From NCBI GenBank assembly GCA_026990035.1, contig JALSIM010000009.1:1-64000 (forward strand): a DNA stretch of 64,000 nt, read 5' to 3'. The first letter of the stretch is position 1, and each line of letters starts with the position of its first letter. The stretch is from Alphaproteobacteria bacterium. GTDB taxonomy: Bacteria; Pseudomonadota; Alphaproteobacteria; Geminicoccales; Geminicoccaceae. Position numbers and translations under genes: made by a program. Shown here piece by piece: positions 34,647 through 46,255 of this stretch. The notes under the pieces are model-generated. The model was given only the letters and a program-made list of their open reading frames with translations, searched no databases and was not told the origin of the DNA.

Positions 34647-35723
34647 ATGCCCAGCGAGACCGCAGCGGCGACCGAGCTCGCCGAGGAAACCGCGCGGCCG
34701 GCCGCCGCCCCCGAGGATCATCCGCCCCTGCCGAAGGAACGGATCGGGGTGCTGCTGCTCAATCTGGGCACCCCGGACGCCACCGACTACTGGTCGATGC
34801 GCCGCTATCTCAACGAGTTCCTGTCCGACCGGCGGGTGATCGACTACTCCCCTCTGTACTGGCAGCCGCTCCTGCAGCTCGTGATCCTGAGCAAGCGCCC
34901 GTTCACCTCCGGGCGGGGCTACCGGAAGATCTGGAACCGCGAGCGCGACGAGAGCCCGCTCAAGACCATCACCCGCAGCCAGTGCGAGAAGCTGGCGGCC
35001 CGGCTGCGGCGCGACCATCCCGAGATCCTCGTCGACTGGGCGATGCGCTACGGCAATCCGCCGATCGCCACGGTGCTGGAGCGGATGGTGGCGGCGGGCG
35101 CCCGCCGGCTGCTGCTGATGGCCCTCTATCCCCAGTACGCCGCTCCCAGCACCGCCACCGCCTACGACAAGGCGTTCGCCGCCCTGCAGCGGATGAAATG
35201 GCAGCCGGCGGTGCGCACCCTGCCCTCCTACCACGACCATCCGGGCTACATCGCCGCGGTCGCCGACAGCATCCGCGACCATCTGGCGGATCTCGACTTC
35301 ACACCGCAGCTCCTGATCATGTCCTTCCACGGAATGCCCGAACGCTGCCTCGCCGAGGGCGATCCCTACGCCTGCCAGTGCCACAAGACGGCGCGGCTGG
35401 TGCGCGAGGCGCTGGGCTGGCCGGAGGAACGGCTGATGGTCTGCTTCCAGAGCCGCTTCGGTTCCGAGGAATGGCTCAAGCCCTATCTCGACGAGACCCT
35501 GGAACGGCTACCGAAGGAGGGGATCACGAAGATCGCCACCGTCTCCCCGGCCTTCGCCGCCGACTGTCTCGAGACCCTCGAGGAGATCGCCGTCGAGGGG
35601 CGGCGCAGCTTTCTCGAAGCCGGCGGCGAGAAGTTCACCTACATCCCGTGCCTCAACGACGGCGACCGCCACATCGCCCTCCTGGAGGAGCTGGCCCGGC
35701 GCGAGCTCGCCGGCTGGATCTGA
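34647..35723 (+). CDS. hemH: Ferrochelatase
   Basis: Ferrochelatase inserts Fe2+ into protoporphyrin IX to make protoheme, needed here for the cbb3 oxidase among others. The 358-aa product has the N-terminal IGVLLLNLGTPDATDYWSMR, the catalytic histidine segment LLIMSFHGMPERCL, the following GDPYACQCHKTARLV, and the late VSPAFAADCLETLEEI with the conserved Glu. It has about 30 extra, Ala/Glu-rich N-terminal residues. It is divergent from the aminotransferase gene and followed after 164 nt by zapE; no other heme genes are in the window. Confidence 0.97.
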   Translation: MPSETAAATELAEETARPAAAPEDHPPLPKERIGVLLLNLGTPDATDYWSMRRYLNEFLSDRRVIDYSPLYWQPLLQLVILSKRPFTSGRGYRKIWNRERDESPLKTITRSQCEKLAARLRRDHPEILVDWAMRYGNPPIATVLERMVAAGARRLLLMALYPQYAAPSTATAYDKAFAALQRMKWQPAVRTLPSYHDHPGYIAAVADSIRDHLADLDFTPQLLIMSFHGMPERCLAEGDPYACQCHKTARLVREALGWPEERLMVCFQSRFGSEEWLKPYLDETLERLPKEGITKIATVSPAFAADCLETLEEIAVEGRRSFLEAGGEKFTYIPCLNDGDRHIALLEELARRELAGWI

Positions 35724-35887
35724 GCTCCCGGAACGGCCCCGGCCGGGGCGCCACTTCGTCGCACCGGGCCGGAGGGGGGCCGGATCGCCGGATGCCCGTC
35801 GGCCCCGGCCGGCGGACCTGCGACCCCGTTGCTCTCGAAGGACGTCGCCGGTTCGGGTAAGAACAGATCCGCAGCGTAGATCGGACC

Positions 35888-37054
35888 GTGCCGCAGATGC
35901 CCCTGACCCTCCTCGACGCCAAGATCGAATCCGGCGAGCTCGCCTTCGATGCCGCGCAGCGTCGCGCCGCCCGTCGTCTCGAGCGGCTGGCCCGGGAGCT
36001 CGAGACCTACCGCCCCGCGGCGATGGGCGGCCGCGGGCTCCTCGGGCGGCTCCTCGGATCCCGGCCCGCGGGGCCGGTCCCGCCCAGGGGGATCTACCTC
36101 CACGGCCCGGTCGGTCGCGGCAAGTCGATGCTGATGGATCTCTTCTTCGACGCCGCGCCGGTGGTGGCGAAACGCCGCGTCCATTTCCACGAGTTCATGC
36201 TCGAGGTCCACGCCGCCCGGCACCGGCTGCGGCACGGGACCGGGGATCCCGCCCGCCGGGTCGCCGAGGGACTCGCCCGCCGCCACTGGCTCCTCTGCTT
36301 CGACGAGTTCATGGTCCGGGACATCGCCGATGCGATGATCCTCGGCCGGCTGTTCGAGGCCCTGTTCGCCCTCGGGGTGATCGTGGTGGCGACCTCCAAC
36401 TTCCCGCCCGAGCGGCTCTACGAGGGCGGCCTCAACCGTGACCGCTTCCTGCCCTTCATCGATCTCCTGCGGACCCGGATGGAGGTGCTCGCCCTCGACG
36501 GGCCGGTCGATCACCGCCGGCGCGCGGACCGGGAGATCCCGGTCTATCTGCATCCCCTCACCGCCGGGACCCGGGCCAAGCTGGCGGAGATCTTCGCGAG
36601 CCTCGGCGAGGGATGTCCCGGAACCCCGGAAATCCTGGAAGTGGGCGGCCGCCGTCTCGAGGTGGCGCAGGCGGCGGGCGAGGTGGCCTGGACGAGTTTC
36701 GCCGATCTCTGCGAAACGCCCCGCGGCGCCGCCGACTATCTGGCGCTCACCGAGCGCTATCGCGCCATCCTCCTCGAGGGGGTGCCCCGCTTCGGCCCCG
36801 AACGTCTCGAAGAGGCGCGGCGTTTCGTGACCCTGGTGGATGCCGCCTACGAGCGGCGGACCTTCCTCGTGATCGCCGCCGAGGTGCCGCCCGAGCGGCT
36901 GGATCCGCCCCCGGAACTGGCCTTCGAATTCGCCCGTACCACCAGCCGGCTGGCGGAGATGCGGAGCCCGCGCTGGCGCGAGCTCTGCTGGCCGGAGGAG
37001 GGAGGGCGGCGCTCCTCGCCGCCAGCGATGGTCGGGGATCCGGGCCGGGGCTGA
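35888..37054 (+). CDS. zapE: Cell division protein ZapE (AFG1-like ATPase)
   Basis: ZapE is an AAA-type ATPase that interacts with FtsZ rings in E. coli; the eukaryotic relative AFG1/LACE1 works in mitochondria. The 388-aa product has Walker A GPVGRGKSMLMDLFF, the segment VHFHEFMLEVH, Walker B LLCFDEFMVRDIADAMIL, and VVATSNFPPERLYEGGLNRD, all hallmarks of the family. A GTG at 35888 is used; an ATG follows four codons later. It converges on ackA. The C-terminal 15 residues are Gly/Arg-rich and probably disordered. Confidence 0.95.
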   Translation: MPQMPLTLLDAKIESGELAFDAAQRRAARRLERLARELETYRPAAMGGRGLLGRLLGSRPAGPVPPRGIYLHGPVGRGKSMLMDLFFDAAPVVAKRRVHFHEFMLEVHAARHRLRHGTGDPARRVAEGLARRHWLLCFDEFMVRDIADAMILGRLFEALFALGVIVVATSNFPPERLYEGGLNRDRFLPFIDLLRTRMEVLALDGPVDHRRRADREIPVYLHPLTAGTRAKLAEIFASLGEGCPGTPEILEVGGRRLEVAQAAGEVAWTSFADLCETPRGAADYLALTERYRAILLEGVPRFGPERLEEARRFVTLVDAAYERRTFLVIAAEVPPERLDPPPELAFEFARTTSRLAEMRSPRWRELCWPEEGGRRSSPPAMVGDPGRG

Positions 37055-37070
37055 GGCCCGCCGGCGGTCG

Positions 37071-38258
37071 TCAGCCGCCCAGAAGCGCCAGGGTGTGGCG
37101 GGCGATCATGCGTTCCTCGTCGGTCGCCATCACCCGGACGCGGACCCGGCTTCCGGGCGCCGAGATCACCGCCGCTCCCCGTTCGTTGGCCGCCTCGTCG
37201 AGGCGCAGCCCGAGCCAGTCGAGGGCGCGGCAGATGCGGGCGCGGATCACCGGGGCGTGCTCGCCGATGCCGCCGGTGAAGACGAGCCCGTCGAGGCCGC
37301 CGGTCACCGCCACCAGGGCACCCAGCTCGCGCACCGCCCGATAGACGAAGAGCTCGATCGCCAGCGCCGCGGCGGGCTCGGAGCGGCGCGCCAGGAGTTC
37401 GCGCATGTCGCTGGTGAGGCCCGAAACCCCGAGCAGGCCGCTCCGATGGTAGAGGAGATCGGCGAGTTCCGCCGTCCCCATCCCCCCGGCCTCGAGCAGA
37501 TGCAGCAGCACCCCGGGATCGAGGCTGCCGGGCCGGGTGCCCATCACCAGCCCGTCGAGGGCGGTGAAGCTCATGGTGGTGTCCACCGGCCGGCCGGCGC
37601 GGATCGCACAGAGGCTGGCGCCGTTGCCGAGATGAGCCACCAGGAGACGGCCGGCGGCGAGCTCGGGATCGAGTCCGGCGAGGGCGCTCAGCACGTATTC
37701 GTAGGACAGGCCGTGAAAGCCGTAACGGCGTATCCCCTCGGCGAACAGCCGTTCGGGGAGGGCGAACCGGTCGGCGATCGCGGGGCGGGCGCGGTGGAAG
37801 GCGGTGTCGAAGCAGGCGATCTGGGGAAGCCCGGGCCGTCGTCGCCGGAGGGCGCGGATGCCGGCGAGATTGTGCGGCTGATGGAGCGGCGCCAGCGGGC
37901 AGAGCGCCTCCAGCCGTGCCAGGACCTTCCCGTCCACCCGTACCGGGGCGGCGAACTCGCAACCGCCGTGGACCACCCGGTGCCCCGCCGCCCGCAGCGC
38001 CACCCGCGGTCCGCCCTCCTCCAGCCAGCGGAGAACCACCTCGATCGCCCGCCCGTGATCGAAGGCGGCCTCCGCCGGCCAGCGCCGCTCGGCGAGGATG
38101 CGGCCGCCCCCGTCGCGGACCGTGAAACGAGGTTCCGTGCCGAGGCCGGCGATCCGACCCCGGGCGAGAAGCTCGGGCTCCTCCGCGCCGGCGGAGGCGA
38201 ACAGCGAGAACTTGACGCTGGAAGAGCCGGCGTTGAGGACCAGGATCGCGCCGGACAC
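37071..38258 (-). CDS. ackA: Acetate kinase
   Basis: Acetate kinase interconverts acetyl phosphate and acetate with ADP/ATP. The 395-aa product has the nucleotide-fold start ILVLNAGSSSVKFSLFA, the mid-region FDTAFH and YGFHGLSYEYVLS, and the catalytic block VAHLGNGASLCAIRAGRPVD followed by MSFTALDGLVMGTRPGSLDP. It ends with the usual DEERMIARHT. No phosphotransacetylase gene is next to it, so its partner (pta or a phosphoketolase) must be elsewhere. It lies downstream of ftsH on the same strand but is separated by a hairpin. Confidence 0.97.
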   Translation of the reverse strand: MSGAILVLNAGSSSVKFSLFASAGAEEPELLARGRIAGLGTEPRFTVRDGGGRILAERRWPAEAAFDHGRAIEVVLRWLEEGGPRVALRAAGHRVVHGGCEFAAPVRVDGKVLARLEALCPLAPLHQPHNLAGIRALRRRRPGLPQIACFDTAFHRARPAIADRFALPERLFAEGIRRYGFHGLSYEYVLSALAGLDPELAAGRLLVAHLGNGASLCAIRAGRPVDTTMSFTALDGLVMGTRPGSLDPGVLLHLLEAGGMGTAELADLLYHRSGLLGVSGLTSDMRELLARRSEPAAALAIELFVYRAVRELGALVAVTGGLDGLVFTGGIGEHAPVIRARICRALDWLGLRLDEAANERGAAVISAPGSRVRVRVMATDEERMIARHTLALLGG

Positions 38259-38356
38259 CGCGTTCTCCCTCCGGGGATCGCCACGGAAGCGCGCATATCA
38301 CGCCGCCGACGGCGAGGAAAGCCGCCCGCCGGTCGCGATCGCGCAGCGGCGGGCGG

Positions 38357-38373
38357 CGCCCTCCGGGAGGGCG
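38357..38373 (-). terminator. Possible ftsH terminator hairpin
   Basis: CGCCCTC (38357-38363), loop CGG, GAGGGCG (38367-38373) forms a 7-bp GC stem 30 nt beyond the ftsH stop and before ackA. It has no T-run, so its strength is uncertain. Confidence 0.35.
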
Positions 38374-38403
38374 GCCGGCGACCGTTCGGGGGCCGGTGCC
38401 GGC

Positions 38404-40353
<1,950 letters not shown>

Positions 40354-40436
40354 CGAAAGACCTCTTCCGCCTGATCGTCGGCCCCGCCGCCCGCCGTCTT
40401 GCCGTATCGGCGTCGCGATCCGACCGTCGAGACCCT

Positions 40437-40464
40437 ATAATAGTTATGCTAACGAAACGTTGAA
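40437..40464 (-). promoter_or_regulatory. Possible ftsH promoter within the tilS 3' end
   Basis: On the minus strand TTCAAC (40464-40459), a 16-nt spacer and TATTAT (40442-40437) form a fair sigma-70-type pair in an AT-rich patch. The -35 lies in the last tilS codons, which would give ftsH its own transcript apart from the tol-pal operon. Confidence 0.35.
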
Positions 40465-41777
40465 ACAAGAATCCCCGCGAAGGGGGAGTCCACCAGTCGC
40501 CGGGCGGGTGCCAGGAGGAGCCGCAGGCGTCGGGCGGCGAGACCGGCGGCGGCGAGGGGCCAGCCGAGCGGCCTTCCCTCCTCCAGCACCAGCGGCAGAC
40601 CGGCGGCGTACCAGGCCGGGAGACCGGCGGCTCCGGCGCGGGCCGCGAGGCGCCGGCGCCGGCCCGGATCCGGCAGCCGCGCGAGGGGGAGAAGCGTGAC
40701 CGGCCGGGGCGACCGGTTCTCCAGCCGCCAGCGGCGGTCCCAGAGCAGGGTCTCGCCCGGACCGCAACACGCGGGCGGGGCGAGGCGCCCCGGTTCGCGG
40801 CCGATCCGGAGACGGTCGTCCCGCGCTTCGACGATGCAGCCGGCGAGGGTGCGGCGGATCGGACCCGGCCGCCGCAGGACCGCCGCCAGCCGCGCGAGGG
40901 CGGCCCGCCGCGGCGGCTGGCGGCCGCCTCCGGCCACCAGCAGGGCCCGTTCGAGAACGAGCTCGGCGAGTTCCGGGGCGAGCCGCCGCCAGGCCGCGGC
41001 CTCCATCTCGATCAGCCCGAGCGGATGCGCCCGGAGGTGGCGGGCACAGAAGCGCGCAAGTTCACCTTCGAGGGATCTCCGCGAGCGCGCCGCCGCGGCG
41101 GCCCCGGCCAGCAGTTCGGCCACCGGCAGCGGGCCGGTGCGGCGCAATCGGGCGCGGGCGAAACGCGGATCGAGATTGCTCGGATCCAGGAGCCGGGGCA
41201 GGCGATGGGCCCGCAGGGTGGCGAGGAGGCGGTCACGCGGAACCGGCAGCAGGGGGCGCAGGAGCCGCAGCTCCTCGAAAAAGCGCTCGGCGGCCATTCC
41301 GGCGAGCCCGATCGGTCCGCTGCCCCGCGCCTTGCGCAGGGCCACCGTCTCGGCGAGATCCTCGCGGTGATGGGCGGTGAGCAGATGGAGGATGCCGGCC
41401 CGGCGGCAGGCGGCCCGCAAGAGGGCGTAGCGCGCCTCCCGGGCCCGCTCCTGAATGCGGGTCATCGGTTTCTCGCCCCGCCAGCGGAGGATCTCGGCCT
41501 GCACGCCGAGCGCTTCCGCCCAGCCGGCGACCCGTGTCGCCTCCGCCGCCGAGCCCGGCCGCAGCCCGTGATCGACGATCAGCGCCAGGAGCTCGCCATC
41601 CCGCGCCGCCACCCAGTCCCGCGACAGCGCCAGCAGGGCCATGCTGTCGGGACCGCCCGAAAGGGCGAGGGCCAGCCGGGGACACGGCTCGAAAGGCGCG
41701 AACCGGTCCATCAGCCGGGCGAATTCCTCCGGCCCGAGGGGCGAGGTTTCAGCCGCAGGCGATCGCCGCCCGCTCAC
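40449..41777 (-). CDS. tilS: tRNA(Ile)-lysidine synthetase
   Basis: TilS converts C34 of the AUA-decoding tRNA-Ile to lysidine with ATP. The PP-loop motif ALSGGPDSMALLAL is clear, followed by LLALIVDHGLRPGSAAEATR, IQERAREARYALLRAACRRA and LTAHHREDLAETV. The GTG at 41777 keeps the family-like leader SPLGPEEFARLM and overlaps the cpoB end by 29 nt, giving 442 aa; an ATG at 41711 would give 420 aa starting just before the PP loop. GGAGG lies 14 nt before that ATG. The C-terminal half is diverged and rich in Arg/Leu. Confidence 0.9.
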   Translation of the reverse strand: MSGRRSPAAETSPLGPEEFARLMDRFAPFEPCPRLALALSGGPDSMALLALSRDWVAARDGELLALIVDHGLRPGSAAEATRVAGWAEALGVQAEILRWRGEKPMTRIQERAREARYALLRAACRRAGILHLLTAHHREDLAETVALRKARGSGPIGLAGMAAERFFEELRLLRPLLPVPRDRLLATLRAHRLPRLLDPSNLDPRFARARLRRTGPLPVAELLAGAAAAARSRRSLEGELARFCARHLRAHPLGLIEMEAAAWRRLAPELAELVLERALLVAGGGRQPPRRAALARLAAVLRRPGPIRRTLAGCIVEARDDRLRIGREPGRLAPPACCGPGETLLWDRRWRLENRSPRPVTLLPLARLPDPGRRRRLAARAGAAGLPAWYAAGLPLVLEEGRPLGWPLAAAGLAARRLRLLLAPARRLVDSPFAGILVSTFR

Positions 41778-42666
41778 GTTCGAGGGCCTGGCGCACCGGG
41801 GCCGGCGCCCGGGGATAGCGCCGCTCCAGCTCGGCGAAGGTCTGACAGGCCCGCTCGCGGTCGCCGATGGCGGCGAGGGCCATGCCCAGCTTGAGGAGGG
41901 TGTCGGGGGCGCGCGGCGCCTCCGGGCCGTAGGCCCGGTAGTTGCGGGCGTAGACCGAGGCGGCGGTGGCGTAGTCCTGGCGGAAGAAATAGGTCTCGCC
42001 CAGCCAGAAGGCGGCGTTGGCGGCCTTCGGATGATCCGGGAAATCCTCGAGGAACCGCGAAAAGGCCTTTTCGGCGGCATCGAAATCGCCGGTCTCGAGC
42101 AGCGCCAGGGCCGCCTCGTAGCGCTCCTCCGGCGAGGCTCCGGCGGGCGTTCTCCCCGGCCCTTCGTCGGCGCCCCGGGGGGCCCTTCCGGCCTCCACGG
42201 CGTCGCCGGGAACGGTCTCCCCCGGCGGGTAGCCCCGGCGGGCGGCCTCGTCGGCTTCGATCGGGGTCGCGGGCGGCGGCCGCTTCGCGCCGGCGGCGCT
42301 CTCGGCGGGGGCCTCCGTCCCGGCCCCGGCCGCCGACAGCCGTTCCGGCGCGGCCCCGGCATCGGGGGCGGTGGCGACCGGGGCCGGGCCTCCGGGTGGC
42401 GGTGTCTCCCCGGCGGCTTCCAGCCGGCGCTGGCGATATTCGAGCTCCTCGAGCCTTCCGGTGAGCCTGCGGATCTCCTCCTCGAGCCGCTGCAGCCGCG
42501 CCTCGAAGCCGGCGAGACGATCGCCGTCGAGGTTCGCCTGGGCGAAACGCGGGCTCCCGGGCCCGACCGCCTCCCGCCCCGGGGGGGACGGTTCCGGGCC
42601 CGGAGCCGCCGCGAGGGGCGCCGAAGTCAGCAGCAGGAGACCGCCCAGTAGCGCCGGGAGACGCAT
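41749..42666 (-). CDS. cpoB: Cell division coordinator CpoB (YbgF)
   Basis: CpoB is a periplasmic TPR protein that links the Tol-Pal system with peptidoglycan synthesis at division. The 305-aa product has a signal peptide (LPALLGGLLLLTSAPLAAA), a coiled-coil stretch (FEARLQRLEEEIRRLTGRLE at about residues 54-73), a long Ala/Pro/Gly linker, and TPR repeats from about residue 180: EERYEAALALLETGDFDAAE, NAAFWLGETYFFRQDYATAA, and KLGMALAAIGDRERACQTFA. It lies 22 nt after pal and overlaps tilS. Confidence 0.95.
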   Translation of the reverse strand: MRLPALLGGLLLLTSAPLAAAPGPEPSPPGREAVGPGSPRFAQANLDGDRLAGFEARLQRLEEEIRRLTGRLEELEYRQRRLEAAGETPPPGGPAPVATAPDAGAAPERLSAAGAGTEAPAESAAGAKRPPPATPIEADEAARRGYPPGETVPGDAVEAGRAPRGADEGPGRTPAGASPEERYEAALALLETGDFDAAEKAFSRFLEDFPDHPKAANAAFWLGETYFFRQDYATAASVYARNYRAYGPEAPRAPDTLLKLGMALAAIGDRERACQTFAELERRYPRAPAPVRQALERERAAIACG

Positions 42667-42688
42667 CGTCTCGACCCTCGGTTGCCCT

Positions 42689-43240
42689 TCAGTTGACCAC
42701 GTTGACCACCGTCACGGCGCGACGGTTGAGCGCCCAGGCGGCCTCGTTGTGACCCGGATCGACCGGGCGCTCCTCACCGTAGGAGATGGTCAGGATGCGA
42801 TCGGGATCGATCCCCTTGGCGACCAGATAGTTCTTGACCGCGGTGGCGCGGCGCTCGCCGAGGGCGAGATTGTATTCGGCGGTACCGCGCTCGTCGGCGT
42901 GCCCCTCGACGGTCACGGTGAGATCCGGGAACTGCATCAGCCAGGCCGCCTGCCGGTCGAGGGTCTCCTGGGCGGCGTCGTCGAGAGCGGCGCTGTCGAA
43001 GCCGAAGAACACCCGGTCGCCGACGTTGATCTCGAGGTCCTCCTGGCTGCCGGGCAGCGGCCCCTGTTCGAGCGCGCTCTGGCCGATCTCGCCGCCGGGC
43101 AGGCCCTCGGCGGCGATGCCGTCGGCCCCCTCGACCGCCGTGCCCCCCGCGGTGTCGCTGGCCGCCCGGTCGGGGACGGTGGTGCTGCAGGCGGCGAGGA
43201 AGACGGCGAGAAGCACGAAGGGCAGAGTTCGACGCAACAT
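42689..43240 (-). CDS. pal: Peptidoglycan-associated lipoprotein Pal
   Basis: Pal is the outer-membrane lipoprotein of the Tol-Pal system and binds peptidoglycan through an OmpA-like domain. The 183-aa product has a lipoprotein signal ending LAAC (lipidated Cys near residue 17), a flexible acidic linker, and the OmpA domain: [20 protein letters not shown], then [20 protein letters not shown] and RAVTVVN. The ATG at 43240 places the lipobox correctly; longer upstream frame would not. It follows tolB after 87 nt. Confidence 0.98.
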   Translation of the reverse strand: MLRRTLPFVLLAVFLAACSTTVPDRAASDTAGGTAVEGADGIAAEGLPGGEIGQSALEQGPLPGSQEDLEINVGDRVFFGFDSAALDDAAQETLDRQAAWLMQFPDLTVTVEGHADERGTAEYNLALGERRATAVKNYLVAKGIDPDRILTISYGEERPVDPGHNEAAWALNRRAVTVVNVVN

Positions 43241-43327
43241 GGGAAGCCTCTCTGTTCGCGGTCGGTGGGGGCGGTGGCGGGAACGCGTCGGCGGGAAGGG
43301 TTCGCGCATCGCTTACAGGATCCGCGG

Positions 43328-44656
43328 TTACGGAATCAAGGCCGACCAGTCACCGTCGGATGCATCGGTGGGAGTGGGGATCTCCTGGAGGTTGTAGCCG
43401 GTGAGATCGATTCGCATCAGCCGGGTACGATCGGTGGCCGGATCCTGCCGGGTGAACATGATGATCCGGCCGTTGGGCGACCAGACCGGCGCCTCGTCGA
43501 AGAAGCTCCTGGTGATCAGCCGCTCGTCGCTGCCGTCGGGGCGCATCACGCCGATGTGAAAATAGCCGCCCTTGATCTTGGTGAAGGCGATGAAGTCGCC
43601 GCGCGGCGACCAGACGGGGCTGCCGTAGCGTCCGGCACCGAAGCTGATGCGCCGCGGAGCGCCGCCGTCGCGATCCATCACGTAGAGCTGCGGGCTGCCC
43701 CCACGATCGGAGTTGAAGACGATGCGACGGCCGTCCGGCGAGAAGGAAGGCGAGGTGTCGATCGCCGGATGGTCGGTGAGCCGGGTCAGGCGGCGGCCGG
43801 CGAGCTCGAAGGCGAAGATGTCGGAATTGCCGTCGCGGGCGATGGTCATCAGCATCAGCCGCCCGTCGGGCGAGAACCGGGGGCTGAAGTTCATTCCGGA
43901 GAAGCTGCCGAGGCGCCGGTCGCGGCCGCTCGCCAGATCGCGCAGATAGATCCCCGGGGTCCGGCCGCGATAGGCGAGATAGGCGAGGCTCCGGGTGTCC
44001 GGGGTGAAACGGGGAGTGAGCACCAGCTCGCGCCCGCGGGTCAGGAAGCGGTGGTTGGCGCCGTCCTGATCCATGATCGCGATGCGCTTGATCCGGTCGG
44101 TGGCCGGTCCGGTCTGGCTGACGTAGGCGATGCGGGTGTCGAAATAGCCCTTCTCGCCGGTCATCCGCTCGTAGACCGCGTCGGCGATCTTGTGCCCCAC
44201 CCGCCGCCACAGCGATCGCGACAGGGTGTAGCGGAAGCCGGTCATCTGGGTGCCGGCGAAGACGTCCCAGAGGCGGAACTCGACCGTGAGCCCGTCGGCG
44301 CCGCTGGTCCGCACGACCCCGGTGACCAGCCCCTGGGCGTCGATCTGCCGCCAGTCGGCGAACCGCGGCAGGTCGCGCAGCTCCGCCGGAGTCTGGATGT
44401 AGGCCCGCCGGTCGATGGTCCGGAACAGGCCGGAGCCGTCGAGATCGGCGGCGATCAGCTCGGCCAGCCGGCGCCCGAGATCGGCCGCCCCGGCGCCGTC
44501 GCCGGCGAACGGGCTGACGGCGATGGGCAGAGGCTCGATCTGGCCGCGGGTGATGTCCACCCGAAGCTGTCCCCGGGCCCCGAAAGGCAGGCCGCCGATG
44601 GCGAGGGCGGTCCCGCCCAGCAGCAGCGCACGTCGGGTGATGCCGTCTTCCGTCAT
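43328..44656 (-). CDS. tolB: Tol-Pal system protein TolB
   Basis: TolB is the periplasmic beta-propeller that connects TolA and Pal. The 442-aa product has a twin-arginine-like signal (TRRALLLGGTALAIGGLPFG), an N-terminal domain with IEPLPIAVSPF, and five to six WD40-like repeats with the signatures FSPDGRLMLM, FSPDGRRIVFNSDRGGSPQL, and WSPRGDFIAFTKI. The ATG at 44656 forms an ATGA overlap with the tolA stop. It is located between tolA and pal as usual. Confidence 0.98.
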   Translation of the reverse strand: MTEDGITRRALLLGGTALAIGGLPFGARGQLRVDITRGQIEPLPIAVSPFAGDGAGAADLGRRLAELIAADLDGSGLFRTIDRRAYIQTPAELRDLPRFADWRQIDAQGLVTGVVRTSGADGLTVEFRLWDVFAGTQMTGFRYTLSRSLWRRVGHKIADAVYERMTGEKGYFDTRIAYVSQTGPATDRIKRIAIMDQDGANHRFLTRGRELVLTPRFTPDTRSLAYLAYRGRTPGIYLRDLASGRDRRLGSFSGMNFSPRFSPDGRLMLMTIARDGNSDIFAFELAGRRLTRLTDHPAIDTSPSFSPDGRRIVFNSDRGGSPQLYVMDRDGGAPRRISFGAGRYGSPVWSPRGDFIAFTKIKGGYFHIGVMRPDGSDERLITRSFFDEAPVWSPNGRIIMFTRQDPATDRTRLMRIDLTGYNLQEIPTPTDASDGDWSALIP

Positions 44657-45732
44657 CCGCTCAATGCCCGCTCGAGGTCGAAGTTCATCTCGATGTCGCG
44701 CCACCGGGCGTAGCTCTCCCGGGGCAGCCGCAGGGGCGAGCACTGGCGCACCGCCCGCATCGCGCTCTCGGCGACGATGCGGAAGATGGGATCGCGCGCG
44801 AACCGCTCGCCGTCCACCACCCGGGGGCGGCGCACCGAGCCGTCGGGATCGACGGAGAATCGCACGACGACCTGCATCTTGCCCACCCCCTTGGCTCCCA
44901 CCGGGACGATCCAGCAGCGATAGATCTGTTTCTCGACCATCGTCTGCAGCGCCGCAAGGGAGACCCCGGCCTCGCCCTCGCCCGGCCGCCGCAGCGGCCG
45001 GTCGCCCGCGGCTTCGACCCGGCCCCGTCCGGGGCGCTTCTCCTCCGCCCGCACCCGCTCGTCGAGACGCTCGACGCTCCGCAGGAGAGTATCGAAGGGC
45101 TCGTCCTTCTTCGCCTCGGTCACATCGGCGCGGAGCTCGGGGGCCTCCGGCCTGGGACGGGGCTTGGGACGGCGGGAGGCGAGCGCCGTTTCCCGTCGCG
45201 GCGGCCGGGGCTTCAGACGCGGCGGGCGGATGCTGCGCGCCAGCGTCTTCTGCGGCGCCTCTTCCACCGCCCGTTCCGGGGCCGGTTCCGGTGCGGGCGG
45301 CGGCGGGGCCGGCGGTTCGGGCTCCGGAGCCGGTTCCGGGACCGGTTCGGGTTCCGGCGCGGGCTCGGCTTCGGCCACCGCGACCGGGGCCCGTTCCGGG
45401 GCCGGTTCGGGGGCGGGCGGCGGGGTCGGCGGCTCGGGCTCCGGGGCCGGTTCGGGGGCGGGCGGGGGCTCCTCCACCGGCTCGGACTCCGGTTCCGGGG
45501 CCGGCTCCGGCGGCGGGCTCGCGGCGCTGCGTTCGGGCAGCGGCGCGGTTTCCACCGGTTCCGGTTCGGGCGGGGTCGCCTCCGCCTCCTCGGTGGTCGG
45601 CGGCTCGGCCACCAGCTCCACCGTCACCATCTCCTCGACGGGCAGCTCGCGGCCGGGCAGGAGGCCGCCCAGCCAGACGATCCCGGCGACCGTCAGATGC
45701 AGGAGGGAGGAGAGCAGCAGCGCCCGTCGCAT
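44653..45732 (-). CDS. tolA: Cell envelope integrity protein TolA
   Basis: TolA spans the inner membrane and reaches through the periplasm to TolB/Pal, driven by TolQR. The 359-aa product has an N-terminal helix (LLLSSLLHLTVAGIVWLGGL), then about 130 residues of Pro/Glu repeats of the type PEPAPEPE in place of the Ala/Lys-rich helix seen in E. coli, and a C-terminal TonB-like domain (IYRCWIVPVGAKGVGKMQVV; FSVDPDGSVRRPRVVDG). The ATG at 45732 fits; upstream frame is not native. It is coupled to tolB. Confidence 0.95.
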   Translation of the reverse strand: MRRALLLSSLLHLTVAGIVWLGGLLPGRELPVEEMVTVELVAEPPTTEEAEATPPEPEPVETAPLPERSAASPPPEPAPEPESEPVEEPPPAPEPAPEPEPPTPPPAPEPAPERAPVAVAEAEPAPEPEPVPEPAPEPEPPAPPPPAPEPAPERAVEEAPQKTLARSIRPPRLKPRPPRRETALASRRPKPRPRPEAPELRADVTEAKKDEPFDTLLRSVERLDERVRAEEKRPGRGRVEAAGDRPLRRPGEGEAGVSLAALQTMVEKQIYRCWIVPVGAKGVGKMQVVVRFSVDPDGSVRRPRVVDGERFARDPIFRIVAESAMRAVRQCSPLRLPRESYARWRDIEMNFDLERALSG

Positions 45733-45742
45733 CGGTTCCGCC

Positions 45743-46252
<510 letters not shown>

Positions 46253-46255
46253 TCC

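Noticed and set aside
35736-35749. GCCCCGG/CCGGGGC palindrome after hemH
   Set aside because: It has no loop and no T-run, so it is not a convincing terminator.
40436-40441. TATAAT on the plus strand upstream of ftsH
   Set aside because: It has no matching -35 element and no plus-strand gene follows; the minus-strand reading TATTAT is more useful.
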